This document shows, in pieces, positions 9,343-18,923 of a stretch of DNA of 64,000 nucleotides. Origin of the DNA: CAWIJJ01 sp963836425 (lineage in GTDB: Bacteria; Acidobacteriota; Terriglobia; Bryobacterales; Bryobacteraceae); the NCBI GenBank assembly GCA_963836425.1, contig CAWIJJ010000001.1:620001-684000 (forward strand). Reading direction: 5' to 3'. The notes under the pieces are model-generated. The model did not search any database, was not told where the DNA came from, and saw only the letters and a list, made by a program, of their open reading frames with translations. The position numbers were made by a program, and so were the translations under genes. Numbering within the stretch: position 1 is the stretch's first letter; each line of letters opens with the position of its first letter.

Positions 9343-10635
9343 CTACTGCACGTATTTCCGAGGCTGCCCGCGGGACCAGGGGTCGTAGCCGGCGGCAAAG
9401 CGCACGCGGTCGGATACGGAAGGGTGATCGTAAAGCCAGAATTCGATGAACGGGCTCGGGTTCGGATCGGACAGTGAGACCTCGCCGAGGATCTGAAAGG
9501 CGGAAGCGGCGGCCTGCGGCGCGTCCGGCACGATGCCGTGGATTACTTCCAGGCCGTAGATGTCGGCATTATGTTCCATCCACCGGCTGAAGGCGCTGCC
9601 CGGGGGCTCGGAGGCGAAGCTGAAAACGGTGAGCGCCAGCGCAATCACCGGCAGGGAAGCCCAATCGTCCACGCCGCGAATCGCCCAGCGCCCGCCCCAG
9701 CGGTGCACTGCCCAGTGCATGAAGTGATAGCACAGGAACAGGAATACAAGGCTTCCGAGACACGCCATGCCGATACCGGCCCAGACGTGCCCCAAAACAT
9801 AATGGCCCATCTCGTGACCGAAAACGAACAGCGTTTCCGGCGTGGTCATGCGGCGAATGGTGGTGTCCCAGACGACCACGCGCTTGGAGGCACCGATGCC
9901 TGTGACATAAGCATTCAAGGCGTTCATCTTCTCGCTCGCGTTCATCTCGAACATGCGATCGCGAGGAATGTCCAGGCCGCCCCGCGCCACCACCTTTTGA
10001 ATCTCAGCCACCAGGTACGGCTGTTTTTGCGCGAGGGGTTCAAAGCGATAGAACAGCGGCTCGATCATCACCGGAGTGATGAACATCAGGAACAGGAAAA
10101 GCGGGATGGAAGCCAGCCAGAAGTAAAACCACCACCGGCGCGGGCTGCGGCGGATGGAACCGTAGAGGATCCATAACACCACTCCGAGCAGGACGAAGCC
10201 GATCAGCTCGCCTTTCGTCCAGTCCCAAAACCAGGAGCCCCAACCCTGGATAGACTGCGCGTACTTCAGGGAGAGGTGCTGGCTGTAGAGGGACACGGGC
10301 AGAGTGAGGACATCGACGGTGAGGGTGAGCAGGGTGCCGAAGACGAACGCCTGGGCGATGCGGCGGCGGGAAACGCGTTCGGCCCAGTCGCGGAAGCGGG
10401 GGGCGACGCGCCATGCCAGAATTGCGCCCAGCACCAGCAGGGTCCACGCGACGGAAACGAAGTGCAGCCGGTTGCGTGCATCGGCGTAAGCGATAGCCTT
10501 GGCGAGCTTGTCGGGGGGCAGGGAATAGCTTTTGACTTCCTGCCTGGATTCCTGGGGTGGGGGCGGAGGCGCGGTCTGCGCGGCTGCGGCGGAGGAGAAC
10601 AGGACGAGGAGGAGGACGAGGCGGCGGATCCACAT
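9343..10635 (-). CDS. M48 family membrane metallopeptidase (Ste24-like)
   Basis: The ~430-residue protein begins with a signal or first membrane helix (MWIRRLVLLLVLFSSAAAA), followed by several hydrophobic helices. The zinc-binding HEMGH starts at about residue 274, with a later HNADIYGLE segment carrying the third ligand. This is the topology of Ste24/CAAX-prenyl-protease-like M48 enzymes, which in bacteria act in membrane protein quality control. The frame is open upstream to 10725, but the ATG at 10635 puts the signal peptide at the N terminus. It is divergent from hemW. Confidence 0.85.
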   Translation of the reverse strand: MWIRRLVLLLVLFSSAAAAQTAPPPPPQESRQEVKSYSLPPDKLAKAIAYADARNRLHFVSVAWTLLVLGAILAWRVAPRFRDWAERVSRRRIAQAFVFGTLLTLTVDVLTLPVSLYSQHLSLKYAQSIQGWGSWFWDWTKGELIGFVLLGVVLWILYGSIRRSPRRWWFYFWLASIPLFLFLMFITPVMIEPLFYRFEPLAQKQPYLVAEIQKVVARGGLDIPRDRMFEMNASEKMNALNAYVTGIGASKRVVVWDTTIRRMTTPETLFVFGHEMGHYVLGHVWAGIGMACLGSLVFLFLCYHFMHWAVHRWGGRWAIRGVDDWASLPVIALALTVFSFASEPPGSAFSRWMEHNADIYGLEVIHGIVPDAPQAAASAFQILGEVSLSDPNPSPFIEFWLYDHPSVSDRVRFAAGYDPWSRGQPRKYVQ

Positions 10636-10717
10636 GGCGATTATTGTGGCATCCGGAAAAGCCCGAGTCACGGCGCCGCGGATGTGATTCGGATTCACAG
10701 AGTTGCCGCGCACGCCC

Positions 10718-11821
10718 ATGGCCAAGCCCGTTACAATCGAGAGAGTGCCAGGAGTCTATCTTTCATATCCGTTCTGCGCGCAGAAGTGCACCTATTGCAA
10801 CTTCGCCTCGGGCGTGTTGCCGAAGGTGCTGGAGCCGCAGTACCTGGCAGCGCTACGGGCCGAACTTCGATCGCACGAATGGGCATGGACTCCGGAAACC
10901 GTGTACCTGGGGGGCGGCACGCCCGGGTCGCTCGATTCCGGCGCGCTCGAGTCTCTGCTTGCGGAAATTCCCGGGAGGCCCTGGCGCGAGGCGACGATCG
11001 AAGCCGCGCCGGGCACAATCGACGCGGAGAAGGCGAGCGCGTGGGCCGCGCTGGGAATTACACGCGTGAGCCTGGGCGTGCAGTCGTTCGTCGACCGGGA
11101 GATCCGGCTGACGGGCCGCAAACACACGGCCACGGTGGTCGCGAACGAACTCGCCATTCTTGCGGGGGCCGGGATTCGCAATGTGAATATCGACCTGATC
11201 GCGGGGCTTGCGGCGCAGACCGAACGGAGCTGGGGCGAATCGCTCGACTGGATTGAAAGGCTGGCTCCGGCGCATGTTTCCGTGTACATGCTGGAGGTGG
11301 ACGAGGACAGCCGCCTGGGCAAAGAGATGCTGCTGGGCGGAGTGCGATACGGCGCCGGCGAAACGCCTTCGGAAGACGTCGTGGCGGAATTGTACCAGAC
11401 GGCGGTGAAGCGGCTTGCGGGCATGGGAATTGCTCGTTACGAGATTTCGAACTTCGCGCGTCCGGGCGCGGAATCGCTGCACAATCTGAAATATTGGAAG
11501 CTTGAACCCTACGCGGGGTTCGGCGCCGATGCCCATTCGTTCGACGGGACGGTCCGGCGCGCCAATCCCGAGTCGGTGCAGGACTACCTGGCGCAGGATG
11601 AAGCTGTGTCCACGGCTGCCGACCCGGCCGAGCGCTTCTACGTGGGGCTGCGGCTGATGCCCGGCATCCGGCCGACGCGCGAAGAGTGGGAACGATACGG
11701 CGCGCGCATCGACCGGTTTGTGGATGCTGGACTGCTCGAGACCGGCGGTGGCGCTTTGCGCCTGACCAGCCGCGGCGTCCTGCTTTCCAACGAAGTATTC
11801 CAGGAGTTTCTTACGGCATGA
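10718..11821 (+). CDS. hemW: Radical SAM haem chaperone HemW-like protein
   Basis: The 367-residue radical SAM protein has the cluster motif CAQKCTYC at Cys20, Cys24 and Cys27, preceded by VYLSYPF, and a GGGTPGSL motif typical of HemW and oxygen-independent coproporphyrinogen oxidases. The short CX3CX2C version without the extra HemN cysteine points to HemW, which delivers haem to respiratory enzymes, rather than a true HemN. The start at ATG 10718 is preferred over an in-frame ATG five codons upstream. The TGA overlaps the ATG of the threonine aldolase gene (ATGA), implying translational coupling. Confidence 0.88.
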   Translation: MAKPVTIERVPGVYLSYPFCAQKCTYCNFASGVLPKVLEPQYLAALRAELRSHEWAWTPETVYLGGGTPGSLDSGALESLLAEIPGRPWREATIEAAPGTIDAEKASAWAALGITRVSLGVQSFVDREIRLTGRKHTATVVANELAILAGAGIRNVNIDLIAGLAAQTERSWGESLDWIERLAPAHVSVYMLEVDEDSRLGKEMLLGGVRYGAGETPSEDVVAELYQTAVKRLAGMGIARYEISNFARPGAESLHNLKYWKLEPYAGFGADAHSFDGTVRRANPESVQDYLAQDEAVSTAADPAERFYVGLRLMPGIRPTREEWERYGARIDRFVDAGLLETGGGALRLTSRGVLLSNEVFQEFLTA

Positions 11822-12846
11822 TTGACCTTCGCAGCGACACCGTAACCAGGCCGACGGCTGCCATGCGGCGCGCCATGATGGAAGCGGAAGTCGGCGACGA
11901 CGTTTACGGTGAAGATCCGACGGTGAACCGGCTGGAGGCGCGGGCCGCGGAGATCGCCGGAAAAGAGGCATCCCTGTTCGTGCCGACCGGCACGATGGGG
12001 AACACCATCGCGGTAAAGCTGCACACCGAGCACGGGCAGGAGGTGATTGCCGAATCCCGCGCTCACATCCTCGACTATGAACTGTCGATGGTGGCCTGGT
12101 TTTCCGGTTGTGTGGTGCGCGCCATTCCGACCGCGGACGGCGTTCTCGAGTGGAGCGCCATACGGCCGTGGGTGAAACCGGTGAATCCGTATTCCGCGCC
12201 CACGGGACTGATCGCGGTGGAAAACACGCACAACATGCACGGCGGCACGATCTACCCGGCGTCTACGCTGCGCGAAATCTGCGACGGAGCGCACGAGCGG
12301 GGTCTGCGGGTTCACATGGACGGGGCGCGGATTTTCAACGCTTCGGCGGCGACTGGCGTTTCGGTAAGCGACATCGCCGCGCCGGTTGACACGGTGATGT
12401 TTTGTCTTTCGAAGGGACTGGGGGCGCCGGCGGGGTCTATGCTGGCGGGTCCGGCGGACCTGATTGCGCGCGGCCGGCTGCTGCGCAAACGGCTGGGCGG
12501 GGGCATGCGGCAGGCGGGCGTACTGGCGGCTGCGGGGCTGGTGGCGCTCGAAGAAAGCCCCAGGTGCCTCGCCGTGGACCATGCGAATGCGCGTTGCCTG
12601 GCGGAAGGATTGAGCAGCATTCCCGGGATCGCCATCGATCCCGGCAAAGTGGTGACGAACATCGTGATTTTCGATGCCGGCGGGACGGGTATCCCTCCCG
12701 CGGAAATCAGCGCACGGTTGAAGGAGCGCGGCGTTCTGATGAATGCCATCAATGACCGCCAGATGCGCGCGGTGACGCATTACGACGTTGACCGCGAGGC
12801 CTGCGCGCGGGCGCTCGAAGCGCTACGAAACGCCGTGGTTTCATGA
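11818..12846 (+). CDS. ltaE: Low-specificity L-threonine aldolase
   Basis: The 342-residue PLP enzyme cleaves threonine/allo-threonine to glycine and acetaldehyde. It opens with the family signature MIDLRSDTVTRPT, has VGDDVYGEDPTVN and an NTHNMHGG segment, and carries the PLP lysine Lys199 in LSKGLGAPAGS. Length and order of motifs are normal. The start codon overlaps the hemW stop (ATGA), so the two are one transcript. The frame continues upstream inside hemW, which is not meaningful. Confidence 0.93.
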   Translation: MIDLRSDTVTRPTAAMRRAMMEAEVGDDVYGEDPTVNRLEARAAEIAGKEASLFVPTGTMGNTIAVKLHTEHGQEVIAESRAHILDYELSMVAWFSGCVVRAIPTADGVLEWSAIRPWVKPVNPYSAPTGLIAVENTHNMHGGTIYPASTLREICDGAHERGLRVHMDGARIFNASAATGVSVSDIAAPVDTVMFCLSKGLGAPAGSMLAGPADLIARGRLLRKRLGGGMRQAGVLAAAGLVALEESPRCLAVDHANARCLAEGLSSIPGIAIDPGKVVTNIVIFDAGGTGIPPAEISARLKERGVLMNAINDRQMRAVTHYDVDREACARALEALRNAVVS

Positions 12847-12871
12847 GGATCGGAAAGGATTTGAAAGGTAC

Positions 12872-15640
12872 ATGTTGAGATTCGTTCTGTTGCTTGCTGG
12901 AGCTACGCTTGCCTTTGGTCAGCAATACCTGGTAAGCACCGTGGCAGGCGGTGCGCCACCCTCGACCCCGGCGCCCGGGGGAAGCGCTTCCATCGGAAAG
13001 ACGGCGGGTGTTGCCACCGATGGCGCGGGCAACATCTATTTCAGCGCGGGCAATTCCGTGTTTCGCCTGAGTGCGGCGGGTACGCTCACGCTGGTGGCGG
13101 GCAACGGGCGCGCCGGCTTTTCGGGCGACGGCGGTCCGGCGGTAAACGCGCAACTGAACGCGCCCTACGGTGTCGCTGTGGACGGCTCTGGAAACATCTA
13201 CATCGCAGATTCGCAGAATAACCGCGTGCGCGTCGTTACCTCCGCGGGCGTGATCCGCACTTTTGCGGGAAACGGCCTGATCAGCCCGGGCGGTCCGCGG
13301 ACTTATAACGATGGCGGACCCGCCACGGATGGACTGCTGCATTTGCCTCTGGGCGTGGCCGTGGACAACGCGGGCAACGTCTACATTGCGGATACTGCCG
13401 ATAACATCATCCGCAAAGTGGATGCCGACGGGATCATCACGACGGTAGCGGGCGATAGTTATGCCAGCTACGCGGGCGACGGCGGCAATGCCGTGGATGC
13501 GGAACTAAACAAACCTGCAGATGTGGCGGTCGATTCCTCCGGCAACCTGTATATCGCGGACACGAACAACGCGGCCATCCGCAAAGTGACCAAAGACGGA
13601 ATCATCAACCTGTTTGCGGGCAACCTGAGTATCGGCTTTTCGGGCGATGGAGGCGACGCCACCAAGGCGGGCCTGATCGCGCCCGTGGCGGTGGCTGTGG
13701 ATTCGTCGGGCAACCTGTTCATTGTGGAGAACGGCGACAGCCGGATTCGCAAGGTGGACACCAAAAACGTGATCTCCACTGTAGCGGGGACGGGTGTGGC
13801 GGGATTCGCCGGTGACGGCAGCACGGCGGATAAGGCGCAGTTGAACTCGCCCACCGGAGTGGCGGTGGATTCGTCGGGGAACATCTACGTTGCGGATTCG
13901 CTGAACCTGCGCATCCGCAAGATTTCATCCGGGAACATGAGCACGGTAGCAGGCAACGGCGTGCTCAGCTACTCCGGCGACGGCGGCGCGGCCACGGCGG
14001 CGCAGTTGCTGGCGCCCGAGGGTGTTGCGGTAGATGCGTCGGGCAACCTGTACGTGTCGGATACGGGCAACAATGTGGTCCGGCGCGTCGGCTCCAATGG
14101 GACCATCACAACCTGGGCGGGCAACCGCAGCGCAGGCTTCGGAGGCGACGGCGGCGCGGCCACGAGCGCGCAGTTGAATGCGCCTCTTGGACTGGCGGTG
14201 GATACTGCCGGCAACCTTTACATTGCGGACAGCGGTAATGCGCGGGTGCGGCGGGTCACGGCCGCCGGCAGCATCAGCACAGTGGCCGGGAACGGAACGG
14301 CGGGTTTCGGCGGCGATGGGGGAGCCGCAAGCGCGGCAAATCTGAATACCCCCTCGGACGTCGCGGTGGACGCGACGGGCAACCTGTACATTGCGGACCT
14401 CAGCAATAATCGCGTTCGGAAGGTCACGCCTGCCGGAACGATCAGCACGGTGGCCGGTAACGGGAACGGCGGATACGACGGCGATGGCGGACCCGCCGTG
14501 AATGCCCGGCTGAGGCTGCCGCGGGCGGTGGCGGTGGATGCGGCCGGCAATCTCTACATCGCCGACAGCGGCAACCGGGTCGTGCGCCAGGTGAACGCCG
14601 CCGGACAGATCTCCACCATAGCGGGCAACCCCTTCAACGGTGCGCAGGGCGACGGCGGGCCGGCACTCAACGCACAGTTGGGAACGCCGAGCGGGATCGC
14701 CGTGGACGGGGCCGGGAACGTCTATATCAGCGACGGAGGAGCGCGGGTACGGAAGATCTCGAACGGATTCATTGTCACGATTGCAGGCAACGGCGTCGCG
14801 GGTTATTCCGGTGACGGCAGCGTGGGCGCCTTCGCCCAGCTCAACGTCCCGACGGCGCTGGCGCTTGACACGGCCGGTACCGTGTACGTGGCGGATACCG
14901 GCAATAACGCGGTACGCGCACTCGAGTCCCAGGGCAACGGTCTACAGATACGTACAGTGGCCAATGCTGCGAGCAACAGCGGCACGGCAGTCGCGCCAGG
15001 CGAGGTAGTGGTGATCTATGGCGCGAACCTGGGACCGGCGAACCTGGTGCAGGCCGGGCTGACTTCGGGCGGAACCCTGCCTCTTACGCTTGCGGGAACA
15101 ACGGTGTACTTCAATAACACGCCCGTGCCACTTCTCTATACGTCGGCTGGACAAGTGGCTGCGTTCGTTCCCTTCGGCCTCACCGGGTCCACGGTGCGGA
15201 TCGCCGTTTCGTATCAGGGGCAGGTGAGCGCGTCGCAGGTGCCGGTGACGGCGGTGGCGCCGGCTCTGTTTACGGTAGGCGGCGGAACCGGCCAGGCGGT
15301 GGCGTTCAATCAGGATGGCACGCTGGCCGATGCGGCGCATCCGGCGGCGGCAGGCAGCTACGTGTCCTTCTACGCCACGGGCACGGGTGCAACAAATCCC
15401 GCCGGAGTAACGGGCACAGTGAGCGGAACGGACCTGGCGCCGACGGTGGTGCCGGTCACGGCGAGCGTGGGGGGCCTTCCGGCCACAGTGCAGTACGCGG
15501 GAGCCGCGCCCCAACAACTGGCGGGCGTCTCTCAGATTAATATCCAGATTCCAACGGGACTGCCCGCCGGGGATGTTCCCGTAGTCATTCAGATGGGCGG
15601 GAGCACAAGCCAGGCAGGCGTGACGATCGCGGTGAAGTAA
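12872..15640 (+). CDS. Secreted NHL-repeat protein with Solibacter-type C-terminal domain
   Basis: The 922-residue exported protein has a signal peptide (MLRFVLLLAGATLAFG), then about twelve units of ~55 residues built on VDxxGNLYIADxxNNRVRKV and AGNGxxGFSGDGGPA. These are NHL-type blades of a beta-propeller. The last ~215 residues form a separate beta-rich domain (APGEVVVIYGANLGP..., VSFYATGTG) that matches the TIGR03437-type domain common in Solibacter surface proteins. The GAAAGG before the ATG is an acceptable ribosome-binding site. Ligand and role are unknown. The aldo/keto reductase gene starts directly after the stop codon. Confidence 0.88.
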   Translation: MLRFVLLLAGATLAFGQQYLVSTVAGGAPPSTPAPGGSASIGKTAGVATDGAGNIYFSAGNSVFRLSAAGTLTLVAGNGRAGFSGDGGPAVNAQLNAPYGVAVDGSGNIYIADSQNNRVRVVTSAGVIRTFAGNGLISPGGPRTYNDGGPATDGLLHLPLGVAVDNAGNVYIADTADNIIRKVDADGIITTVAGDSYASYAGDGGNAVDAELNKPADVAVDSSGNLYIADTNNAAIRKVTKDGIINLFAGNLSIGFSGDGGDATKAGLIAPVAVAVDSSGNLFIVENGDSRIRKVDTKNVISTVAGTGVAGFAGDGSTADKAQLNSPTGVAVDSSGNIYVADSLNLRIRKISSGNMSTVAGNGVLSYSGDGGAATAAQLLAPEGVAVDASGNLYVSDTGNNVVRRVGSNGTITTWAGNRSAGFGGDGGAATSAQLNAPLGLAVDTAGNLYIADSGNARVRRVTAAGSISTVAGNGTAGFGGDGGAASAANLNTPSDVAVDATGNLYIADLSNNRVRKVTPAGTISTVAGNGNGGYDGDGGPAVNARLRLPRAVAVDAAGNLYIADSGNRVVRQVNAAGQISTIAGNPFNGAQGDGGPALNAQLGTPSGIAVDGAGNVYISDGGARVRKISNGFIVTIAGNGVAGYSGDGSVGAFAQLNVPTALALDTAGTVYVADTGNNAVRALESQGNGLQIRTVANAASNSGTAVAPGEVVVIYGANLGPANLVQAGLTSGGTLPLTLAGTTVYFNNTPVPLLYTSAGQVAAFVPFGLTGSTVRIAVSYQGQVSASQVPVTAVAPALFTVGGGTGQAVAFNQDGTLADAAHPAAAGSYVSFYATGTGATNPAGVTGTVSGTDLAPTVVPVTASVGGLPATVQYAGAAPQQLAGVSQINIQIPTGLPAGDVPVVIQMGGSTSQAGVTIAVK

Positions 15641-16601
15641 ATGCAATTTCGCAAACTCGGCAGGACCAATCTTGAAGTCAGCACCATCGGTTTCGGCGCT
15701 TGGGGAATCGGTGGCAAGCAGTGGCTTGGCGGCACCGACGACGAATCGGTGGCCGCGCTGCGAAGAGCTATCGATCTGGGGGTCAACCTGATCGATTCGG
15801 CACTGGCCTATGGCGACGGCCACAGCGAGAAACTGGTGGGGCAGGTTGTGCGCGAATGCGGCCGTGAGGTTTACGTGGCCACCAAGGTGCCGCCCAAGAA
15901 CCGCATCTGGCCGGCGTCCGGAAGTATCGACGATGTTTTCCCGTACGACTACATCATGAGTTGTGCGGAGGAAAGCCTGGGCAACCTGGGACTCGAGCGG
16001 ATCGACCTGCTGCAGTTGCACGTGTGGAAGCCCGAGTTCACGAAGGCCGAATCGTGGCGGAGGGCCTTCGACGAGTTGAAACAGAGCGGCAAAGTCCGGG
16101 CGGTGGGCATCTCGCTTACCGAGCACGATCCCGATTCCGGAATCAGCTGCGATCGAGACCGGGCTGGTGGACGCGGTGCAGGTGATCTACAACATTTTCG
16201 ACCAGTCACCGGAGAAGAACCTGTTCCCGGCGTGCCTGGAGCGGAACGTGGGTGTGCTGGCGCGCGTGCCTCTCGATGAAGGCGGGCTATCGGGTCACCT
16301 CAGCGAGGAGACCGAGTTCCCGGAGGGCGACTTCCGCGCCTGGTATTTCCGCGGGGACCGGAAGAAGCAGGTAGTCGAACGCGTCAGGCCGCTCCAGCAC
16401 GAGCTGGGCGATGGCGTGAACCTGGCCGAAACGGCGCTGCGTTTCTGCCTGTCGCACCCGGCCGTGTCTTCGGTGATTCCCGGCATGCGAACGATTCGCC
16501 ATGCCGAGTCGAACGCGGCGTTGTCGGACGCCGGCGGTCTGCCGGACGCGACCCTCGCGATGCTGCGCCGCCACGCCTGGGACCGGAGTTTTTACCAATA
16601 A
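15641..16601 (+). pseudogene. Aldo/keto reductase, split by a one-base frameshift
   Basis: Together the two frames give a normal 319-residue NADPH-dependent aldo/keto reductase. Frame one (from ATG 15641) has LGRTNLEVSTIGFGAWG, the Asp/Tyr pair in NLIDSALAYGDG, the Lys in ATKVPP and the His in LQLHVW. After ...EHDPDSGIS the frame is lost. Removing one base (T at 16148) continues it as AIETGLVDAVQVIYN through to ...WDRSFYQ at 16601. Read as given, the product stops early at 16279. Because every other motif is intact, a sequencing error is as likely as a real lesion. Substrate unknown. Confidence 0.8.
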
Positions 16602-16631
16602 CATTTCGGCGTTCGCGCGAGAATAGGGCTG

Positions 16632-17132
16632 ATGAACAGCGACGAATTGCGCGCGCTCCAAGCGCCCCTGAAACAGCTCTATCGCGAAGCCGCCGGCGCC
16701 GCGCTGATCACGTTATCTGCGGAGGGACGGCTCGGCGAGGGGGTGGTATGCAAGGTCGAGACCGGCCGCAAGCTGGTTGAGGCCGGGCTTCATCCGGCAG
16801 CGGGCGGAACCGGGTTGCAGGCATGTTCCGGTGACATGCTGCTCCAGGCTTTGGTTGCGTGCGCGGGCGTCACTTTGTCGGCCGTGGCGACGGCGCTCGG
16901 AATCGATCTGCGCGGCGGACATTTGAGGGCTGAGGGAGATCTCGACTTTCGCGGGACGCTGGGTGTCGCCAAAGAGGTGCCGGCCGGATTCCGCGCGATC
17001 CGCCTGCGCATCGCCCTGGACACGGACGCTTCCGACGATCAACGCCGCAAATTGCTGGAACTGACGGAGCGGTACTGCGTTGTCTATCAGACGTTGCGCA
17101 ACGGTCCGGAGCTCAGCGTCGCGTACGATTGA
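16632..17132 (+). CDS. OsmC family protein
   Basis: The 166-residue protein has the OsmC/Ohr fold pattern. The first redox cysteine region is ACSGDMLLQALVACAGVTL (residues ~60-78), followed by a central beta stretch and the second conserved cysteine in ERYCVVYQTL near the C terminus. Family members reduce organic hydroperoxides using paired cysteines. More cysteines are present here than the usual two, so the exact pair is uncertain. It converges with the wall-hydrolase-like gene (8-bp gap). Confidence 0.85.
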   Translation: MNSDELRALQAPLKQLYREAAGAALITLSAEGRLGEGVVCKVETGRKLVEAGLHPAAGGTGLQACSGDMLLQALVACAGVTLSAVATALGIDLRGGHLRAEGDLDFRGTLGVAKEVPAGFRAIRLRIALDTDASDDQRRKLLELTERYCVVYQTLRNGPELSVAYD

Positions 17133-17140
17133 GCAGCCGC

Positions 17141-18850
17141 TCAGGCATGCAGCCAGAAGGCGCTGTCGGCGAACTGGTCGCCCCTCCACCAGTCCGTCTT
17201 GCCGGTGCCGTACTGGAAGTTCGTCGAGCCGGCCTGGCTTTGCAGGGGGGCGATCACCTCGCCAGCGCTGTTACGCCGCGCCCTGTTGTCGCCGGTTTCC
17301 GGAACCACGGCCACGATGTGCCCGGAAAGTCCGTCTTCCTTGCGCCGGGCCACGATCAGCCCGACCGCGCCCTGATTCACCTCTGTCTGCAATTTGGTGA
17401 GCGTGCCGGTTCGCCGCCAGCCGAAGCGGAGTCCAAAATCACGAAGCCAGCGGAACAGGTCGTTGGCGCGTTGTTCTTCGATGGTGTCTCCGTGTAGCGG
17501 TTCCACCGCCCGGTTCCGCGCCAGCGCTTCGATCGCGCCCTGGGTCCACCACACGCGCGGCAGGTAGACGCCGGCCAGGAAGCAGTAGTCGTGGGCGTAG
17601 ATGTTGCAGAAGGTGGTCTTCGAGCGGGGCTGGTAACGGAGATGGGACGGCTCGTCCACGGCGAGCCACTCGATGATTGCGGCCAGTTCGTCGCGCAAGC
17701 CGTCCGGGTCCGCGGCGGCGCGTCCGGGTTGCCGGGGTTCATTTAGCGAGTGGGGACCGGCCTGATCCGCCCTCCTCGTCACGGAACCGGATTTGCGCGG
17801 CATGAACACGGCGACGATCCCATCCGCCGGAGGCGCGGGCGCCGGAGTGGGAACCGGGACCTCGGCCGCATCGGGCGCCGGCTTGAGAAACTTTGCCGAT
17901 GCAAATCCGTGGAAGTGTGCTCCGAGCAGGTTGGTTTCGACTTCACGGAACCCGTTGACCTTTTTGTCGTTGACGGCGCGGACCGGGTGCCCGGCGGGCA
18001 AAGACGTGAGGACGTTGGCATTGGGGTTCTCTTCATCGATTTCCGGCGTCGAGCGGAGCCGCAGCGAGGTTTCCTTCACGTCCACCAGGAAGAATTCCCC
18101 GGTTGCCGAAACGGGCGTGGGAAGGGCCATTGCGGAGTTGCCCGGTTCGGGGGGCGGCAGCGGCGGTTCCGCATCCGGCAGGGCGACGGTCTTCGACAGC
18201 CGGAGAAAATCGAAAAACTGCTCGCCATAGAATTTGGTCCCGTCAAAATGTCCCTGTTTGAGACCCTTGGATGGCACGAAGCCGCCGGTGTTGTAGGCGA
18301 TGGCGACGGCTGCCATCTCCAGGTCCGAAAGGGCCGACCCGCTGTCCAGGCCGATCCGTTTCGCCGCGTTGCGGAGTTCGGTCAGGCATTTACCGAGCGA
18401 TTCCTCGAAAGTCGCATATCGCTTTTCGAGGAAGTACCCGGGCTCTTTCACGACAAACTGAAGGTCGTATTGAAAAATACCAAAGCCGTGGCAGAACTTA
18501 TTCGGGTTGGTGGCGGCCCCCCGGTAAGGGGAGATGAACTGCGCCATATCCGTCAACGCCTGGCGCGCCACGTCGAACACGGCTTGTCCATTTGGCTTCG
18601 AAAGCAGGTCGGCCTTGTTTCGAGGGAATGCCCGGCGCCCCTTGTCCTGGTCGAGAGTATCGCCCACGCATAGTTCAAGCACGCGCTCCAGCGGAAGTCC
18701 GGTCGTTCTGAGGTGCGGCCAGATCTCCCCGGTTTCCTGGCACGCGATCGCGGCGATCATGTCCAGAGTAAAGGGGCTGCCCTGCAGGGCCGCTTCGGCC
18801 TTGTCCCGAAACGTCTCCTTAAACCAGCGAATATCGTCTGCGTTCGGCAT
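17141..18850 (-). CDS. Three-domain wall-hydrolase-like protein: lysozyme-like, SH3b, Cys/His amidase-like
   Basis: The 569-residue protein has no signal peptide or membrane helix. Residues ~1-230 look like a lysozyme/transglycosylase-type domain (AAIACQETGEIW, GFGIFQYD, AVAIAYNTGGF). Residues ~255-320 look like a bacterial SH3 domain (LRLRSTP ... VLTSLPAGHPV). After a Pro/Ala linker, residues ~380-569 look like a papain/NlpC-type amidase, with Cys415 in TTFCNIY and His511 in SGHIVAVV as the likely pair. Together these suggest a peptidoglycan-cutting enzyme. Absence of an export signal means it is released another way, injected, or acts on lysis. It is divergent from the SIR2-TIR operon, with only ~73 bp between. 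Domain names are by pattern and need a profile search. Confidence 0.6.
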   Translation of the reverse strand: MPNADDIRWFKETFRDKAEAALQGSPFTLDMIAAIACQETGEIWPHLRTTGLPLERVLELCVGDTLDQDKGRRAFPRNKADLLSKPNGQAVFDVARQALTDMAQFISPYRGAATNPNKFCHGFGIFQYDLQFVVKEPGYFLEKRYATFEESLGKCLTELRNAAKRIGLDSGSALSDLEMAAVAIAYNTGGFVPSKGLKQGHFDGTKFYGEQFFDFLRLSKTVALPDAEPPLPPPEPGNSAMALPTPVSATGEFFLVDVKETSLRLRSTPEIDEENPNANVLTSLPAGHPVRAVNDKKVNGFREVETNLLGAHFHGFASAKFLKPAPDAAEVPVPTPAPAPPADGIVAVFMPRKSGSVTRRADQAGPHSLNEPRQPGRAAADPDGLRDELAAIIEWLAVDEPSHLRYQPRSKTTFCNIYAHDYCFLAGVYLPRVWWTQGAIEALARNRAVEPLHGDTIEEQRANDLFRWLRDFGLRFGWRRTGTLTKLQTEVNQGAVGLIVARRKEDGLSGHIVAVVPETGDNRARRNSAGEVIAPLQSQAGSTNFQYGTGKTDWWRGDQFADSAFWLHA

Positions 18851-18923
18851 AACAGAGAGAGTCTATCCATTTTCCGGGACGTGCCGCGGAGTTTTTTTTG
18901 AGCGAATCGGTGGCTCCCGGATT
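18851..18923. promoter_or_regulatory. Short divergent intergenic region, presumed shared promoter area
   Basis: Only ~73 bp separates the start of the wall-hydrolase-like gene from the start of the SIR2-TIR gene. It contains a run of eight T residues near 18892-18899. I see no strong -35/-10 pair, but any promoters for both transcripts must lie here or inside the genes, so co-regulation is likely. Confidence 0.3.

Noticed and set aside
13100..14930. Regular repeat array considered as a CRISPR or tandem DNA repeat
   Set aside because: The period (~165 bp) follows protein NHL units, with codon-level variation; no short identical repeats with unique spacers.
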